Source: Methylorubrum salsuginis
GTDB taxonomy: Bacteria; Pseudomonadota; Alphaproteobacteria; Rhizobiales; Beijerinckiaceae
NCBI RefSeq assembly: GCF_900114375.1
Contig: NZ_FOSV01000017.1
Coordinates: forward strand, 1 to 64,000
Direction: 5' to 3'
DNA: 64,000 bases
Every line of letters starts with the position of its first letter. The stretch's first letter is position 1. Below are positions 1 through 8,580 of the stretch, one piece after another. The notes beneath the pieces were generated by a model. The model saw only the letters and a list, made by a program, of their open reading frames with translations. It searched no databases and had not been told where the DNA came from. The position numbers were made by a program, and so were the translations under genes.

Positions 1-333
1 CCGACCCTCGATGCCATCCCGCCGCTGAGCACGGGCCGGCGCGGTCGACCGCGCCGACGCCCCGACAAGCTGCACGCCGACAAGGCCTACGAGGCCAAGG
101 CGCGCCGCCAGGAGTGTCGGGCGCGTGGGATCGTCCCACGCATCGCCCGCAAAGGCATCGAGAGCAGCCAAAAGCTCGGCCGCCACCGCTGGGTCGTGGA
201 GCGCACTCACGCTTGGTTCAACCGCTTCCGCCGCCTGCCCGTCCGCTACGAGCGCCGCGCCGACATCTACGACGCCTTCACCACCCTCGCAGCCAGCCTC
301 ATCACCCTCAACCAGATCAGACGGTTCTGTTAG
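1..333 (+). mobile_element. IS5-type transposase, 3' end only
   Basis: This is an open frame running in from the left edge, 110 codons ending in TAG. It shows the C-terminal part of an IS5-group DDE transposase: a D in the HADKAY segment, the basic GRPRRRPDK stretch before it, and the conserved ERTHAWFNRFRRL helix carrying the catalytic E, followed by the usual YERRADIYDAF tail. The N-terminal part, and possibly an overlapping upstream frame (many IS5 relatives use a -1 frameshift), lie outside the window. The bases just after the stop (TAGGCGCTC, from about 331) look like the inner part of a terminal inverted repeat, so the element probably ends near 340-345; the other end cannot be checked. 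Nothing in the visible part suggests decay. Confidence 0.85.
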
Positions 334-537
334 GCGCTCTTATATCGAATCGCTAAGATTGTCTGGTTCGTCAGGCAGATGTGCGATCTTGCGCAAAGAT
401 CTCCGTTATCCCCTCTCTCGACCGCAGGGGGACGAACCCGTCTTCGAAGCCGGGGCACAAGTGCCATGTCGAGCGCATGACGGACGGTAGGACAATCGAC
501 GAGGCGGCTTTAATTCAATCATCATGACCGGCGAGGA

Positions 538-1986
538 ATGGTTGGCGCCCGCGCGAATGTCCGACGCCGACTGGTCATGCACGAACCGCCTCCGTTCCCG
601 CTCGACGATCCGTATCCCGGCAATGACCGCACCGGCCGCCGGGAGGGCGCCTCCGAGAGCGGGCGAGCCGCCCCGCTCTGGCTTCTGCTCGTGGGACGTG
701 CCGAGGTGCGCCGACACTGGCACCTGCTTCTGGCCATGGGAAGCATCGGCGTCGTCCTCGGTATCCTGACGCTGATCGACTCCCTCGACGGCGCGCTCCA
801 CGTCCCGGAGCGCTGGTTCGGCCTGCTGCTTCTGATCGAGGGTGGGGCCTCGCTCATCGTCGCGACGACCGCCCTCGGCGCCGCCCGCCGCCTGCGCCTG
901 CTCAAGGGCGCGGTGTTGCTGGCGTTGGCCGTGCTGATCGTGGCGGCGACGCGCCACAGCACCTTCCTGCTCGCCATGATCTTCGGCACCGTCTTCCTGA
1001 TCGACGGCGCGATCCGGATCGTCATCGCCGGCGTGCTGAAATTCTCCGGATGGCGGATGTCGGCCGCGCTCGGGGCCTTCGGCGTCGCGTTCGGCGTGTT
1101 CCACCTCCAGCCCTGGCCGACATGGTATGCCGGAACGGTGGGGTACTGCCTCGCGACGTTCCTGATCCTCGCGGGGGTGCGTGTCGCGCTGACCGGCGTG
1201 CTGATCCGGCGGATGTCCGTGGGTCCGGAAACGGCGTTCGCCGCGACGGGGTCCGACAGCCTGACGGTCTATGTCTGGACTCCGACCGGGCGGGCCACGA
1301 CGCCGGCCCGGCAGCGACTGATCCGCCGCTACGTCGCCTCCGTCAACGCCCGCGGGATCTTCTCGACGGGGCACGCGGCGCTGGCCCAGGGCGACGACCT
1401 CTATCTCAGCCATTATCCGGCCGTGGAGATCGATCGCTCGGCGGGGAACCTGCGCACGACCCTGCGGGCCGGGCCGGAGAACGACGTGCCCGGCCGCTTC
1501 CTGCCGTCCTATGCCTTCGAGGCGGACGATTGGTGCGAGGCGACCGTCGCGGTCACGCTCACCGGCATCGACGCCGCCCGATTGCGGGCGTTCTGCGACG
1601 CGTATCGACGCGATTCCACCTACAACTTCACCGGCCGCAACTGCTCCACCACCGTCGCGAGCGCCCTCGACGCGGCGGTGGAGGGCGCCTTCGCCCGCGG
1701 CGGAACGCCGTGGCGGCGCCTCGCCAAGGCGATGACGACCCCTGAGTTCTGGGCCGCGGCGCTCCTGCGCAACCGGGCTGCCGCCATGACGTGGACGCCG
1801 GGCCTGGTGCTCGATTACAGCCGCGCGCTCAGCGCGCTGCTCGATCCCGTCGCGCCGGTGCCGGCCATCGCATGGGCGGACGTCCGGCGACGGCTCCTCG
1901 GGCGCGGGCGGGGCCGCGCGATCACCGTCTTGACCCGGCTCGTGCGGCGGCGCCCTTCACCGTGCCCGGAGACGCGAGAGGCATAA
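538..1986 (+). CDS. HdeD-like membrane protein fused to an Lnb/DUF4105-like domain
   Basis: A 482-residue protein of two parts. Residues about 60-215 hold roughly six hydrophobic helices with the pattern of the DUF308/HdeD acid-resistance membrane family. Residues about 235-400 are soluble. They contain a GHAAL motif (His about 279), a second His in LSHYP (about 292), and a NFTGRNCST motif with Cys about 369. A His-before-Cys order with an NC(S/T)T box resembles the Lnb N-terminal (DUF4105) family, a papain-like fold. A peptidase or amidase role is inference, and its substrate is unknown. The ATG at 538 has a purine-rich GGCGAGG directly before it; the ATG at 577 is an alternative. The gene stands alone downstream of the IS remnant. 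Confidence 0.7.
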   Translation: MVGARANVRRRLVMHEPPPFPLDDPYPGNDRTGRREGASESGRAAPLWLLLVGRAEVRRHWHLLLAMGSIGVVLGILTLIDSLDGALHVPERWFGLLLLIEGGASLIVATTALGAARRLRLLKGAVLLALAVLIVAATRHSTFLLAMIFGTVFLIDGAIRIVIAGVLKFSGWRMSAALGAFGVAFGVFHLQPWPTWYAGTVGYCLATFLILAGVRVALTGVLIRRMSVGPETAFAATGSDSLTVYVWTPTGRATTPARQRLIRRYVASVNARGIFSTGHAALAQGDDLYLSHYPAVEIDRSAGNLRTTLRAGPENDVPGRFLPSYAFEADDWCEATVAVTLTGIDAARLRAFCDAYRRDSTYNFTGRNCSTTVASALDAAVEGAFARGGTPWRRLAKAMTTPEFWAAALLRNRAAAMTWTPGLVLDYSRALSALLDPVAPVPAIAWADVRRRLLGRGRGRAITVLTRLVRRRPSPCPETREA

Positions 1987-2217
1987 TATCGATCGGCGAC
2001 GATCCTGATCCATCGCCGATTGCCCCCGCGACGGTGGGGCGGCGGGCGTCCGTCGGACGCGCGGAACAGGACCATCGGTCCGGTTCCGTGCCGCTCGGCA
2101 TAAGTGTCTCTCACAAAAGTCCCGCTGCGCCGTCGCGCCCGGAGAGGACACCGACCGTGAACGGGCGTCTTGTGAGGCACTCGAAGCGGCTTCCCCGAGG
2201 CCGCGTCGCATGACCCG

Positions 2218-3444
2218 TCAGGGTCGGACGGTCGTGAGGGCGTCGGCGATCGCCTGCATCACCGCCAGCGTCTCGGCCTCGTCCTGCTCGGCGCCGTGAT
2301 CGCTGAGCTTCACGATGACCGTGCGGGTCTCGCGGTTCACGTAGACGTATTGGCCGTAGACGCCGATCGCCGAGATATCGCCGTCATCCCCGCCGGGGGC
2401 GTGCCACCATTGGGCCGAGTAGTGCCAGCCGTCCACGGCGCGTCGGGCCGGGGTCGTGATCCGCTCGATCCAGCGGGCGGGCACGATGCGGGCGCCGCCC
2501 GCGCGGCCCTGATCCGCCACGAGGAGACCGAGGCGGGCGAAGTCCCGCGCCGTCGCATTGATGCAGCAGAACGCCTTCTCGACGCCGCCGGGGCGGTCGA
2601 GATTCCACGTCGCCTCGGCTTGCGCGCCCATCGGCTTCCAGATCCGCTCCGAGAGCAGCTCCGCCAACGGCTTGCCCTCGACGCGGGCCAGGATCAGGCC
2701 GAGCACCTCGGTGTCGATGCTGCGGTAGCGGCCCTCGCTGCCCGGCTTGAACGCCAGCCGCGCATGGTCGCGCACGAAGGCCGTGATGTCCCGCGTCAGG
2801 TACATGCCGGCCGTTCCGGTCAGCGGCTGCCGCGGATCGTAGTTCTCCGGCACGTCGAGCCCGCTCGTCATGTCGAGCAGGTTGCGCACCGTGATCTGTC
2901 CGAACACCGCCGGATTGCGCAGTTCGGGCAGGAGGTCGGCCACGCGGTCGGTCTCGGCGAGTTTGCCGCGGGCGATGGCCGAACCGACCAGCAGGGAGAC
3001 GATGGACTTGCCCACCGACCAGGACGGGAACGCCGTCGCCGGGCCGGTGCCGGGCCGGTGCCATTCGTGGACCAGGACATCGTCCTGCACCACGAGGAAG
3101 GCATTGGTGTGCGTCGCCGCCAGCATCGTGGCGAGCGGCACCGTCTGCCCCTTCCACGGGACCTGATCGAGGATCGGGCGGGGCTCGAACGGCAGGGGGC
3201 GGGCCCGCGCGGGCGCCGCCACTTTCCGGCTCGCGAACCAGCCGCCGACGGCCGAGGGCTCGATCACGGCCAAAGCCGCGAGGGTGACGGGATTGGGCAG
3301 CCCGATCACGGCGGTGGCGCCCCAGGCGCCGCCCGCGGCGAGCGCCGTACCGATCGCGGCGACCGCGATCCGACGGCGCGCGGGCGACTTGCGGGGCGAC
3401 GGCGCGCGGATCGACGGTTCGGGAAGCGTGGACGCCGCGGACAT
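2218..3444 (-). CDS. Serine beta-lactamase-family hydrolase (class C/NylB-like)
   Basis: About 408 residues from the ATG at 3444. An N-terminal basic stretch and one hydrophobic segment (near residues 25-45) suggest a membrane anchor or signal, placing the enzyme in the periplasm. The catalytic SxxK is seen in WSVGKS, and the paired Tyr in GRYRSIDTEVLGLIL, as in class C beta-lactamase-like and 6-aminohexanoate-dimer hydrolase-like proteins. Such proteins hydrolyse amides or esters, and few are true lactamases; the substrate cannot be predicted. The frame stays open to a GTG at 3585, but that start would abut the divergent SMR gene and add a low-complexity leader, so the ATG is preferred. No convincing ribosome binding site precedes either start. 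Confidence 0.8.
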   Translation of the reverse strand: MSAASTLPEPSIRAPSPRKSPARRRIAVAAIGTALAAGGAWGATAVIGLPNPVTLAALAVIEPSAVGGWFASRKVAAPARARPLPFEPRPILDQVPWKGQTVPLATMLAATHTNAFLVVQDDVLVHEWHRPGTGPATAFPSWSVGKSIVSLLVGSAIARGKLAETDRVADLLPELRNPAVFGQITVRNLLDMTSGLDVPENYDPRQPLTGTAGMYLTRDITAFVRDHARLAFKPGSEGRYRSIDTEVLGLILARVEGKPLAELLSERIWKPMGAQAEATWNLDRPGGVEKAFCCINATARDFARLGLLVADQGRAGGARIVPARWIERITTPARRAVDGWHYSAQWWHAPGGDDGDISAIGVYGQYVYVNRETRTVIVKLSDHGAEQDEAETLAVMQAIADALTTVRP

Positions 3445-3587
3445 GGCCACAGGGTGTCGCCCAGGAGGTTGAAGATTCCCTTGCCGCCCTGGGGGCGCGG
3501 CGTGGGGCAAACCCTCAAGACATTCCCGGTAGACAAGCGTCGGCCCGCCCGTCGGTCGGGACGCGCGCTCCGGCAAGGACGTCACTG

Positions 3588-3920
3588 GTGACCCTGCATC
3601 CGCTCATGATCCTCGGCTTCGCCATCTGCGCCGAGGTGACGGCCACACTGGCCCTCAAAGCCGCCGACGGCCTGACGCGGCCGGGCCCGACCGTGATCGT
3701 GATCCTCGGCTACGGCACCGCTCTCTGGCTCATGTCCAACAGCATGGACATGCTGCCGATCGGCGTCGTCTACGCGATCTGGGCGGGGGTCGGGATGGTC
3801 GGCGCGGCGCTCGGCGGCGCCTGGCTCTACGGAGAACCGATCAACACGACGCTGCTGGTCGGCATCGGGGTCGTCGCGCTGGGCGTAACGATCCTCGCGG
3901 TCGGGCAGGGCCAGCACTGA
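3588..3920 (+). CDS. SMR-family multidrug efflux protein
   Basis: 110 residues, the usual size for small multidrug resistance transporters, with four hydrophobic helices. The conserved membrane Glu is in the AEVTATLALK segment (about residue 16), and the WAGVG motif of helix 3 is present. Family members exchange protons for quaternary ammonium or guanidinium compounds as antiparallel dimers in the inner membrane. The start is GTG. It lies directly against the upstream end of the divergently transcribed hydrolase frame, so the two may share a control region. Only one SMR gene is present, so a homodimer is expected. Whether it exports drugs or guanidinium cannot be told from sequence. Confidence 0.88.
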   Translation: MTLHPLMILGFAICAEVTATLALKAADGLTRPGPTVIVILGYGTALWLMSNSMDMLPIGVVYAIWAGVGMVGAALGGAWLYGEPINTTLLVGIGVVALGVTILAVGQGQH

Positions 3921-4426
3921 AGCGGACCGAGATGGCTGTCGTGAGCGAAAGAGCTCCTGACCGGACGCAGCCACCAAAAGGGTAGCCGCCCTGCTCATGG
4001 CCGCGACACGCGAGGTCAGTGTTCAATCCGCCGACCTGCTCCGGTTGGAACGGATCGAGGTGCACCGCAACCGTCGGGGTCTTGCGAGCTGTGCGGTGAT
4101 GATCGCCTCGAACGTTCCGGCCGGGTTGATCGCGGCCCTGCCGTTCCGCGCGGCCACGACGATCTTACTGGTGCTTGGACTTCTCCGAATGCGCCTGATA
4201 GTTGAGCCGGGGGCCACCTGCCGGACTAACCCAGACTCATAAAAATAAAAATTCCGAACACCCAAGGCTATCAAAAGAATCTGGGCGCAAAGAAAAGATC
4301 GATCTGGAAACGGGTTCGATAAGGTGAGCCCATCGCACCCCGTTCGTCAAGCTTGATTGGCGTGCGGAAGACGGTAACCTGGGTCGTCAACAGCTTCGGT
4401 CACCGGACGATCGGCTTTTCTCACGC
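3921..4426. other. Intergenic stretch with an AT-rich patch, no supported gene
   Basis: About 500 bases between the SMR gene and the SWIM gene. Short open frames exist on both strands (for example 3997-4242 on + and 4023-4274 on -) but show no recognisable motif or ribosome binding site. Positions about 4236-4300 are strikingly AT-rich for this genome, with runs of A around 4240-4255. This is a plausible place for the promoter of the five-gene cassette, although no clear -35/-10 pair could be picked with confidence. Confidence 0.5.
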
Positions 4427-5800
4427 ATGACCTTGACGGCGGCCCAGATCCTCGACCTCGCGCCCGACGCGTCGAGCCGCAAGGCCGGCCAGGATCAGGC
4501 CAAGCCTGCCAAGTGGGGCGGGCTCGGCCGGGCCGGAACGGTGATCTGGGGCGAGATCAAGGGCAGCGGCGCGAGCCCCTACCGCACGGTGGCGGATCTG
4601 GCCGGGCCGGCCTCCAAATGCACCTGTCCGAGCCGGAAATTCCCCTGCAAGCACGCGCTCGGCCTGATGCTGGTCGATGCCGCCGCGCCGCTTGCCGAGG
4701 CCGAGCCGCCCGACTGGGTGGCGGCCTGGACCAAGGGCCGCGAGAGCCGCGCCGCGGCGGCGGAGACCCGCAGCGCCGAGCCGGCCAAGCCCGTGGACGA
4801 GAAGGCGCAGGCCAAGCGCCGGCAGGCGCGCGAGGACCGCGTCGCGGGTGCGCTGGACGACCTCGCGCTCTGGCTCGGCGACCTGATGCGCCGCGGGATC
4901 GCGAGCACGCGGGCCGAGCCCTACGCCTGCTGGGACCGCGTCGCCGGGCGCCTCGTGGACGGTCAGGCCCCCGGCCTCGCCCGAAGGGTGCGGGCCCTGC
5001 CCGGCCTCGCCGTGGGCGCCGCTGCCCCCGGCGCGCCCCGGCCGGAGGAGGCGATGGCCCTCGCCCTCGGCCGGATCGGTCTCCTGGTGCGGGCGGCGCG
5101 GCGCATCGACCGGCTCGCCCCCGAGCAGGCCGCCGCCGTGCGAGCCGCCATCGGCTACCCGGTCGGGGCCGAGGCGATGGCGGAGCAGCCGGATCGCGCC
5201 GAGGATTGGGCCGTGCTCGCCCACACGGTCGAGGAGGAGGACCGGCTCACCGCCCGCACGATCTGGCTCGCCGGGCGCGAGAGCGGGGCGCTGGCGCAGG
5301 TGATCGATTACGGCGCGGCCGGATCGCCCCTGCCGCCGGTCCCGGCCGCGGGGCAGGATTTCGCCGGATCGCTCGCCTTCCATCCCGGCGCGCCGCCGCT
5401 GCGCGCCGTGCTGCGGGAGGGCCGGGCGGCGCCGTCGCCCCCCGGCCCGCTGCCCGGAGGCACCCGCGTGGCGGAGGCGCTCGACGGCTATGCCGCGGCG
5501 CTGGCGCTCGCGCCCTGGCTCGAATCCTGGCCGCTGCGCCTTTCCGGCATCCGCTTCGGGCACCTGCCGGAACACGGCGCGGGCGCACCCGCCTTCGGTG
5601 TCGGCGACGCCACCGGCTGCCTCGCCCTGCGCGGCGATCCACGCCTGCCGGCCCTCGTCGCGGTGGCCGGCGGCGCACCCGTCGATCTGTTCGGCCTCTA
5701 CGATGGCTTCGGCCTCGCCCCCTTGGCGCTGGTCGCGGAGGGCCGTCTCTACGCGGTGCCGGCCCAGGACCCGCGGCCCGTGCTGATGCGGGCGGCCTGA
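4427..5800 (+). CDS. SWIM zinc-finger protein, first gene of a five-gene cassette
   Basis: 457 residues. A SWIM zinc-binding motif CxC-x6-CxH is visible at residues 65-76 (CTCPSRKFPCKH), flanked by the usual GSGASPYRTVAD strand before it and an ALGLML helix after it. SWIM domains bind DNA, RNA or protein; the remaining 380 residues (Ala/Arg-rich helices and a C-terminal region) have no recognised catalytic motif. The stop overlaps the next start by one base (TGATG at 5798-5802), indicating translational coupling with the DUF5691 gene. This gene type repeatedly precedes DUF5691, MoxR, DUF5682 and VWA genes in actinobacteria, myxobacteria and proteobacteria (recall, not searched). The function is unknown. 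Confidence 0.85.
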   Translation: MTLTAAQILDLAPDASSRKAGQDQAKPAKWGGLGRAGTVIWGEIKGSGASPYRTVADLAGPASKCTCPSRKFPCKHALGLMLVDAAAPLAEAEPPDWVAAWTKGRESRAAAAETRSAEPAKPVDEKAQAKRRQAREDRVAGALDDLALWLGDLMRRGIASTRAEPYACWDRVAGRLVDGQAPGLARRVRALPGLAVGAAAPGAPRPEEAMALALGRIGLLVRAARRIDRLAPEQAAAVRAAIGYPVGAEAMAEQPDRAEDWAVLAHTVEEEDRLTARTIWLAGRESGALAQVIDYGAAGSPLPPVPAAGQDFAGSLAFHPGAPPLRAVLREGRAAPSPPGPLPGGTRVAEALDGYAAALALAPWLESWPLRLSGIRFGHLPEHGAGAPAFGVGDATGCLALRGDPRLPALVAVAGGAPVDLFGLYDGFGLAPLALVAEGRLYAVPAQDPRPVLMRAA

Positions 5801-7374
5801 TGACGGAGCCGTCGGCCGGCCGGGGTTGGGACGCGGCACTCGCCGCCGCGCTGATCGGGGCCGAGCGCGCCCCGCCGCCATCCGGGAACGGTGCGCTCGC
5901 CGACCTCGATCCCGGCGGCGAGGCGGGCCCGCGGCTGCTGGCGCGGCTCGCCGCCCATGGGCTGCACCACCTCGCCGGAACGGGACGCGCGGCCGGAGCC
6001 CTGACCCCGCTGCCGCCGCGGATGGCACACGGCCCCGAATGCCCTCCGGCCGCGGCGACGCGGCTCGCCCTGCTGCTCGCCGCCGGCCCGTCGCGGTCCC
6101 GGCTGGCGGAATGGTGCGACCTTGCCGCCGCCTCCGGCGTGCGCGCCCCCGTGTGGCTGCTACCGGCGCTGGCGCCCCATCGGCCGGACATCGCCTCGGT
6201 CGAGACCATTGCCGGCGCGGAACTCGACTGGCTCGCCCAGGCCTGCGGCGGCACGGCCGGGACCGCGCCCGCGCCGGAGGATTGGCAGGAGGGGACGCCG
6301 CAGGAGCGCCGCGCCGCCTTCGTCGCCTTCCGCGCGCGCGATCCGGACGGGGCCCGCGCCGCCCTGGAGGCGGGCTTCAAGGCCGAGAAGGCGCAGATGC
6401 GCGAGACGCTGGTCTACGCTCTCGAAACGGGCCTGGGCCTCGCCGATGCCGACTTCCTGGAAACCTGCCTCGACGACCGCGCCGCGGGCGTGCGCAGCGC
6501 GGCCCAACGCCTGCTGCCGCACCTGCCCGGTTCGCTCTTCGCCTCGCGCATGGCGGTGCGGGCCAAGACCGCGCTGAGCGTCGAGAGCAAGCCGCGCAGG
6601 TCGGGCGAACCGGCGCTGACCCTCGCGGTGACGCTGCCCGAGGAATCGCCGACGCTCGCCCGCGACGGCGTAACCCCCAACGCCTACGAGCAGCGCGGCG
6701 GCGGGGCGCGGGCCGGGATGCTGCGCGAGATCCTCGCCGCCGCCCCGCTCTCGGCTTTCGCCGAGCACCCGCCGGCCGTGTGGATCGAGCTGGCACTGCG
6801 CTGCGACTTCTCGGAACCGGTCTTCGAGGGACTGTTCCGCACCATCGCCCGCGAGCGCGACCCGGATTGGCTGCGCGACACCGCCGCCGTCCTGGCGCAG
6901 GCCTATGCCGGCCGGATCGAGGGCGTGCGCCGCACGAAGCCGCTGCGGGATCTCTGGGCCCGCGCCGTCACCCTGCTGCCGCCGGCCGATTGGGACGCCA
7001 CCGTCCGCGAGGCGATCCGGGCGGGCGGGAACGACGTCGTCCTGGCCTTCCTCGGCACCGGCCCCGCCGCCCTGTCCGAGGGCGTGAGCGCGGCCGTGCT
7101 CGACTGGCTCGCCCAGGTGTCCCGCGGCTCGCCGTCCGACCGGCACCAACTCGCCAAATCCTGGCTGCTCGACCGGCTCGGCGAGCGGCTCGAACCGAGC
7201 GAGGACGCCGCGGCCGCCGCCGCCGCCATCCTGGCGCGCCTGCCGGAGGATGCCGGCGAACGCCGCCTCGGCGAGCAATTCCCCCGGCTCGTCGAGACGC
7301 TCGAGCTGCGCGCCGCGATGAGACGTGAGTTCTCGAGCATCGTCCTGGATATCGGATCCAAGACGATGCTCTAA
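5800..7374 (+). CDS. DUF5691-family protein, second gene of the cassette
   Basis: 524 residues, mostly predicted helical, with a HEAT-like feel (repeated Ala/Leu helices, for example around residues 190-260 and 330-480) but no catalytic motif. The start is the ATG that overlaps the SWIM gene stop. The frame is open far upstream inside the SWIM gene, but only as a shadow. The last residues (EFSSIVLDIGSKTML) are encoded by an interspersed palindrome: GAGCATCGTC at 7335-7344 pairs with GACGATGCTC at 7363-7372. The native C-terminus has therefore probably been replaced or extended by a repeat insertion. Neighbours suggest a scaffold or adaptor role with the MoxR-VWA pair. Family assignment is by recall and context. 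Confidence 0.75.
   Translation: MTEPSAGRGWDAALAAALIGAERAPPPSGNGALADLDPGGEAGPRLLARLAAHGLHHLAGTGRAAGALTPLPPRMAHGPECPPAAATRLALLLAAGPSRSRLAEWCDLAAASGVRAPVWLLPALAPHRPDIASVETIAGAELDWLAQACGGTAGTAPAPEDWQEGTPQERRAAFVAFRARDPDGARAALEAGFKAEKAQMRETLVYALETGLGLADADFLETCLDDRAAGVRSAAQRLLPHLPGSLFASRMAVRAKTALSVESKPRRSGEPALTLAVTLPEESPTLARDGVTPNAYEQRGGGARAGMLREILAAAPLSAFAEHPPAVWIELALRCDFSEPVFEGLFRTIARERDPDWLRDTAAVLAQAYAGRIEGVRRTKPLRDLWARAVTLLPPADWDATVREAIRAGGNDVVLAFLGTGPAALSEGVSAAVLDWLAQVSRGSPSDRHQLAKSWLLDRLGERLEPSEDAAAAAAAILARLPEDAGERRLGEQFPRLVETLELRAAMRREFSSIVLDIGSKTML
7335..7372. repeat. Palindromic arm pair (interspersed repeat) overlapping a gene end
   Basis: GAGCATCGTC at 7335-7344 is the exact reverse complement of GACGATGCTC at 7363-7372, giving a 10-bp stem with an 18-base loop. 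The 3' arm carries the last codons before the stop of the DUF5691 gene. It is followed within nine bases by the second palindrome at 7381-7434, so the two form one composite REP-like unit. Confidence 0.75.
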
Positions 7375-7380
7375 GTTTCT

Positions 7381-7434
7381 GTGCCGCATCGTCTTTTTCC
7401 GAAAGCCGGTTCCCACCTTTCGGGAGGATGCTCT
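7381..7434. repeat. REP-like palindromic repeat, copy 1
   Basis: A 54-base unit beginning GTGCCGCATCGTC and ending GGATGCTCT. CCGAAAG (7400-7406) pairs with CTTTCGG (7417-7423), and GCATC pairs with GATGC near the ends, giving a hairpin. A second copy of the same length is at 40297-40350, with about 43 of 54 positions identical by eye. It lies in the gap between the DUF5691 and MoxR genes. Confidence 0.8.
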
Positions 7435-7483
7435 TGCGGCGCGAATTCGCCTGACCCTCCACCGCACGGGAGATCACCCAAGG

Positions 7484-8575
7484 ATGACGACGAACAAGGG
7501 AGCGCAGCTGCGCCGGGCCGCGGAGGATGCCTTCGCCGAGGAGATCGAGGCCCTGCACGCCGCCGACGACCGGCCGCGCCCGCCGAACTGGCAGCTCTCG
7601 CCGCAGGCCGTCGTCACCTATCTCCTGGGCGGGCGCCTCGCCTCGGGCTTCGAGGTCACCCCCAAATACATCGGCGAGCGGCGGCTGATGGAGATCGCGG
7701 TCGCCACGCTGGCCACCGACCGGGCGCTGCTGCTGCTCGGCGTGCCCGGCACCGCCAAGAGCTGGGTCAGCGAGCATCTGGCGGCGGCCATCTGCGGCAC
7801 CTCGCGCCTGATCGTGCAGGGCACCGCCGGCACGAGCGAGGAGGCGATCCGCTACGGCTGGAACTACGCGCTGCTCCTCGCCAAGGGCCCGAGCCGGGAG
7901 GCGGTGGTCGGCTCGCCGATCCTGCGGGCGATGAGCGAGGGCCGCATCGCCCGCGTCGAGGAATTGACCCGCATCCCCTCCGAGACGCAAGACAGCTTCA
8001 TCACCATCCTCTCGGAAAAGACCCTGCCGATCCCCGAGCTGAACGAGGAGGTGCCGGCCCGGAAGGGCTTCAACCTGATCGCCACGGCCAACAACCGGGA
8101 CCGCGGCGTCAACGAGCTGTCGAGCGCGCTCAAGCGGCGCTTCAACACCGTGGTGCTGCCTCCGCCGGCCACCATCGAGGCCGAGATCGCCATCGTCGAG
8201 AGCCGGGTCGCCGCACTGGGCCGCGCCTTCGAGATCCCGGCCGAGCCGCCGGGGGCCGACCAGATCCGCCGCGTCGTCACGATCTTTCGCGAATTGCGCG
8301 AGGGCGTGACGGTCGATGGGAAGAGCAAGGTCAAGCAGCCTTCGGGCACGCTCTCGACCGCGGAGGCGATCAGCGTCGTCGGCAGCGGGCTGGCGCTCGC
8401 GGCGCATTTCGGCGACGGCCGGCTCTCGGCCCACGATCTGGTCTCGGGGATCAGCGGCGCCGTGGTGAAGGACCCGGTGCAGGACGCCATCGTCTGGCGC
8501 GAATATCTCGAGACGGTGGTGAAGGAGCGCGACGGCTGGAAGGACCTTTATCGGGCCGCCCGCGAGAGGGCGTGA
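7484..8575 (+). CDS. MoxR-type AAA+ ATPase, third gene of the cassette
   Basis: 363 residues from the ATG at 7484, with GGGAG about 12 bases upstream. Walker A is GVPGTAKS (about residues 86-93). A Walker B-like acidic pair lies in GRIARVEELTRIPSE, and a sensor-1 region in FNLIATANNRDRGVNELSSALKRRF with the arginine finger. MoxR ATPases act as oligomeric chaperones, often inserting metals or cofactors or activating complexes with a VWA partner; the VWA gene two places downstream fits that pairing. An upstream in-frame start at 7325 would run through the repeat and the DUF5691 3' end, so it was rejected. The next gene starts six bases after the stop. Confidence 0.9.
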   Translation: MTTNKGAQLRRAAEDAFAEEIEALHAADDRPRPPNWQLSPQAVVTYLLGGRLASGFEVTPKYIGERRLMEIAVATLATDRALLLLGVPGTAKSWVSEHLAAAICGTSRLIVQGTAGTSEEAIRYGWNYALLLAKGPSREAVVGSPILRAMSEGRIARVEELTRIPSETQDSFITILSEKTLPIPELNEEVPARKGFNLIATANNRDRGVNELSSALKRRFNTVVLPPPATIEAEIAIVESRVAALGRAFEIPAEPPGADQIRRVVTIFRELREGVTVDGKSKVKQPSGTLSTAEAISVVGSGLALAAHFGDGRLSAHDLVSGISGAVVKDPVQDAIVWREYLETVVKERDGWKDLYRAARERA

Positions 8576-8580
8576 GCCCG

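Noticed and set aside
406-1413. Long minus-strand open frame across the HdeD-like gene
   Set aside because: Arg/Gly/Asp-rich translation with no motif; it is the usual antisense shadow of a GC-rich gene.
3997-4242. Possible 81-residue protein in the SMR-SWIM gap
   Set aside because: No motif, no ribosome binding site, and overlapped by an equally poor minus-strand frame.
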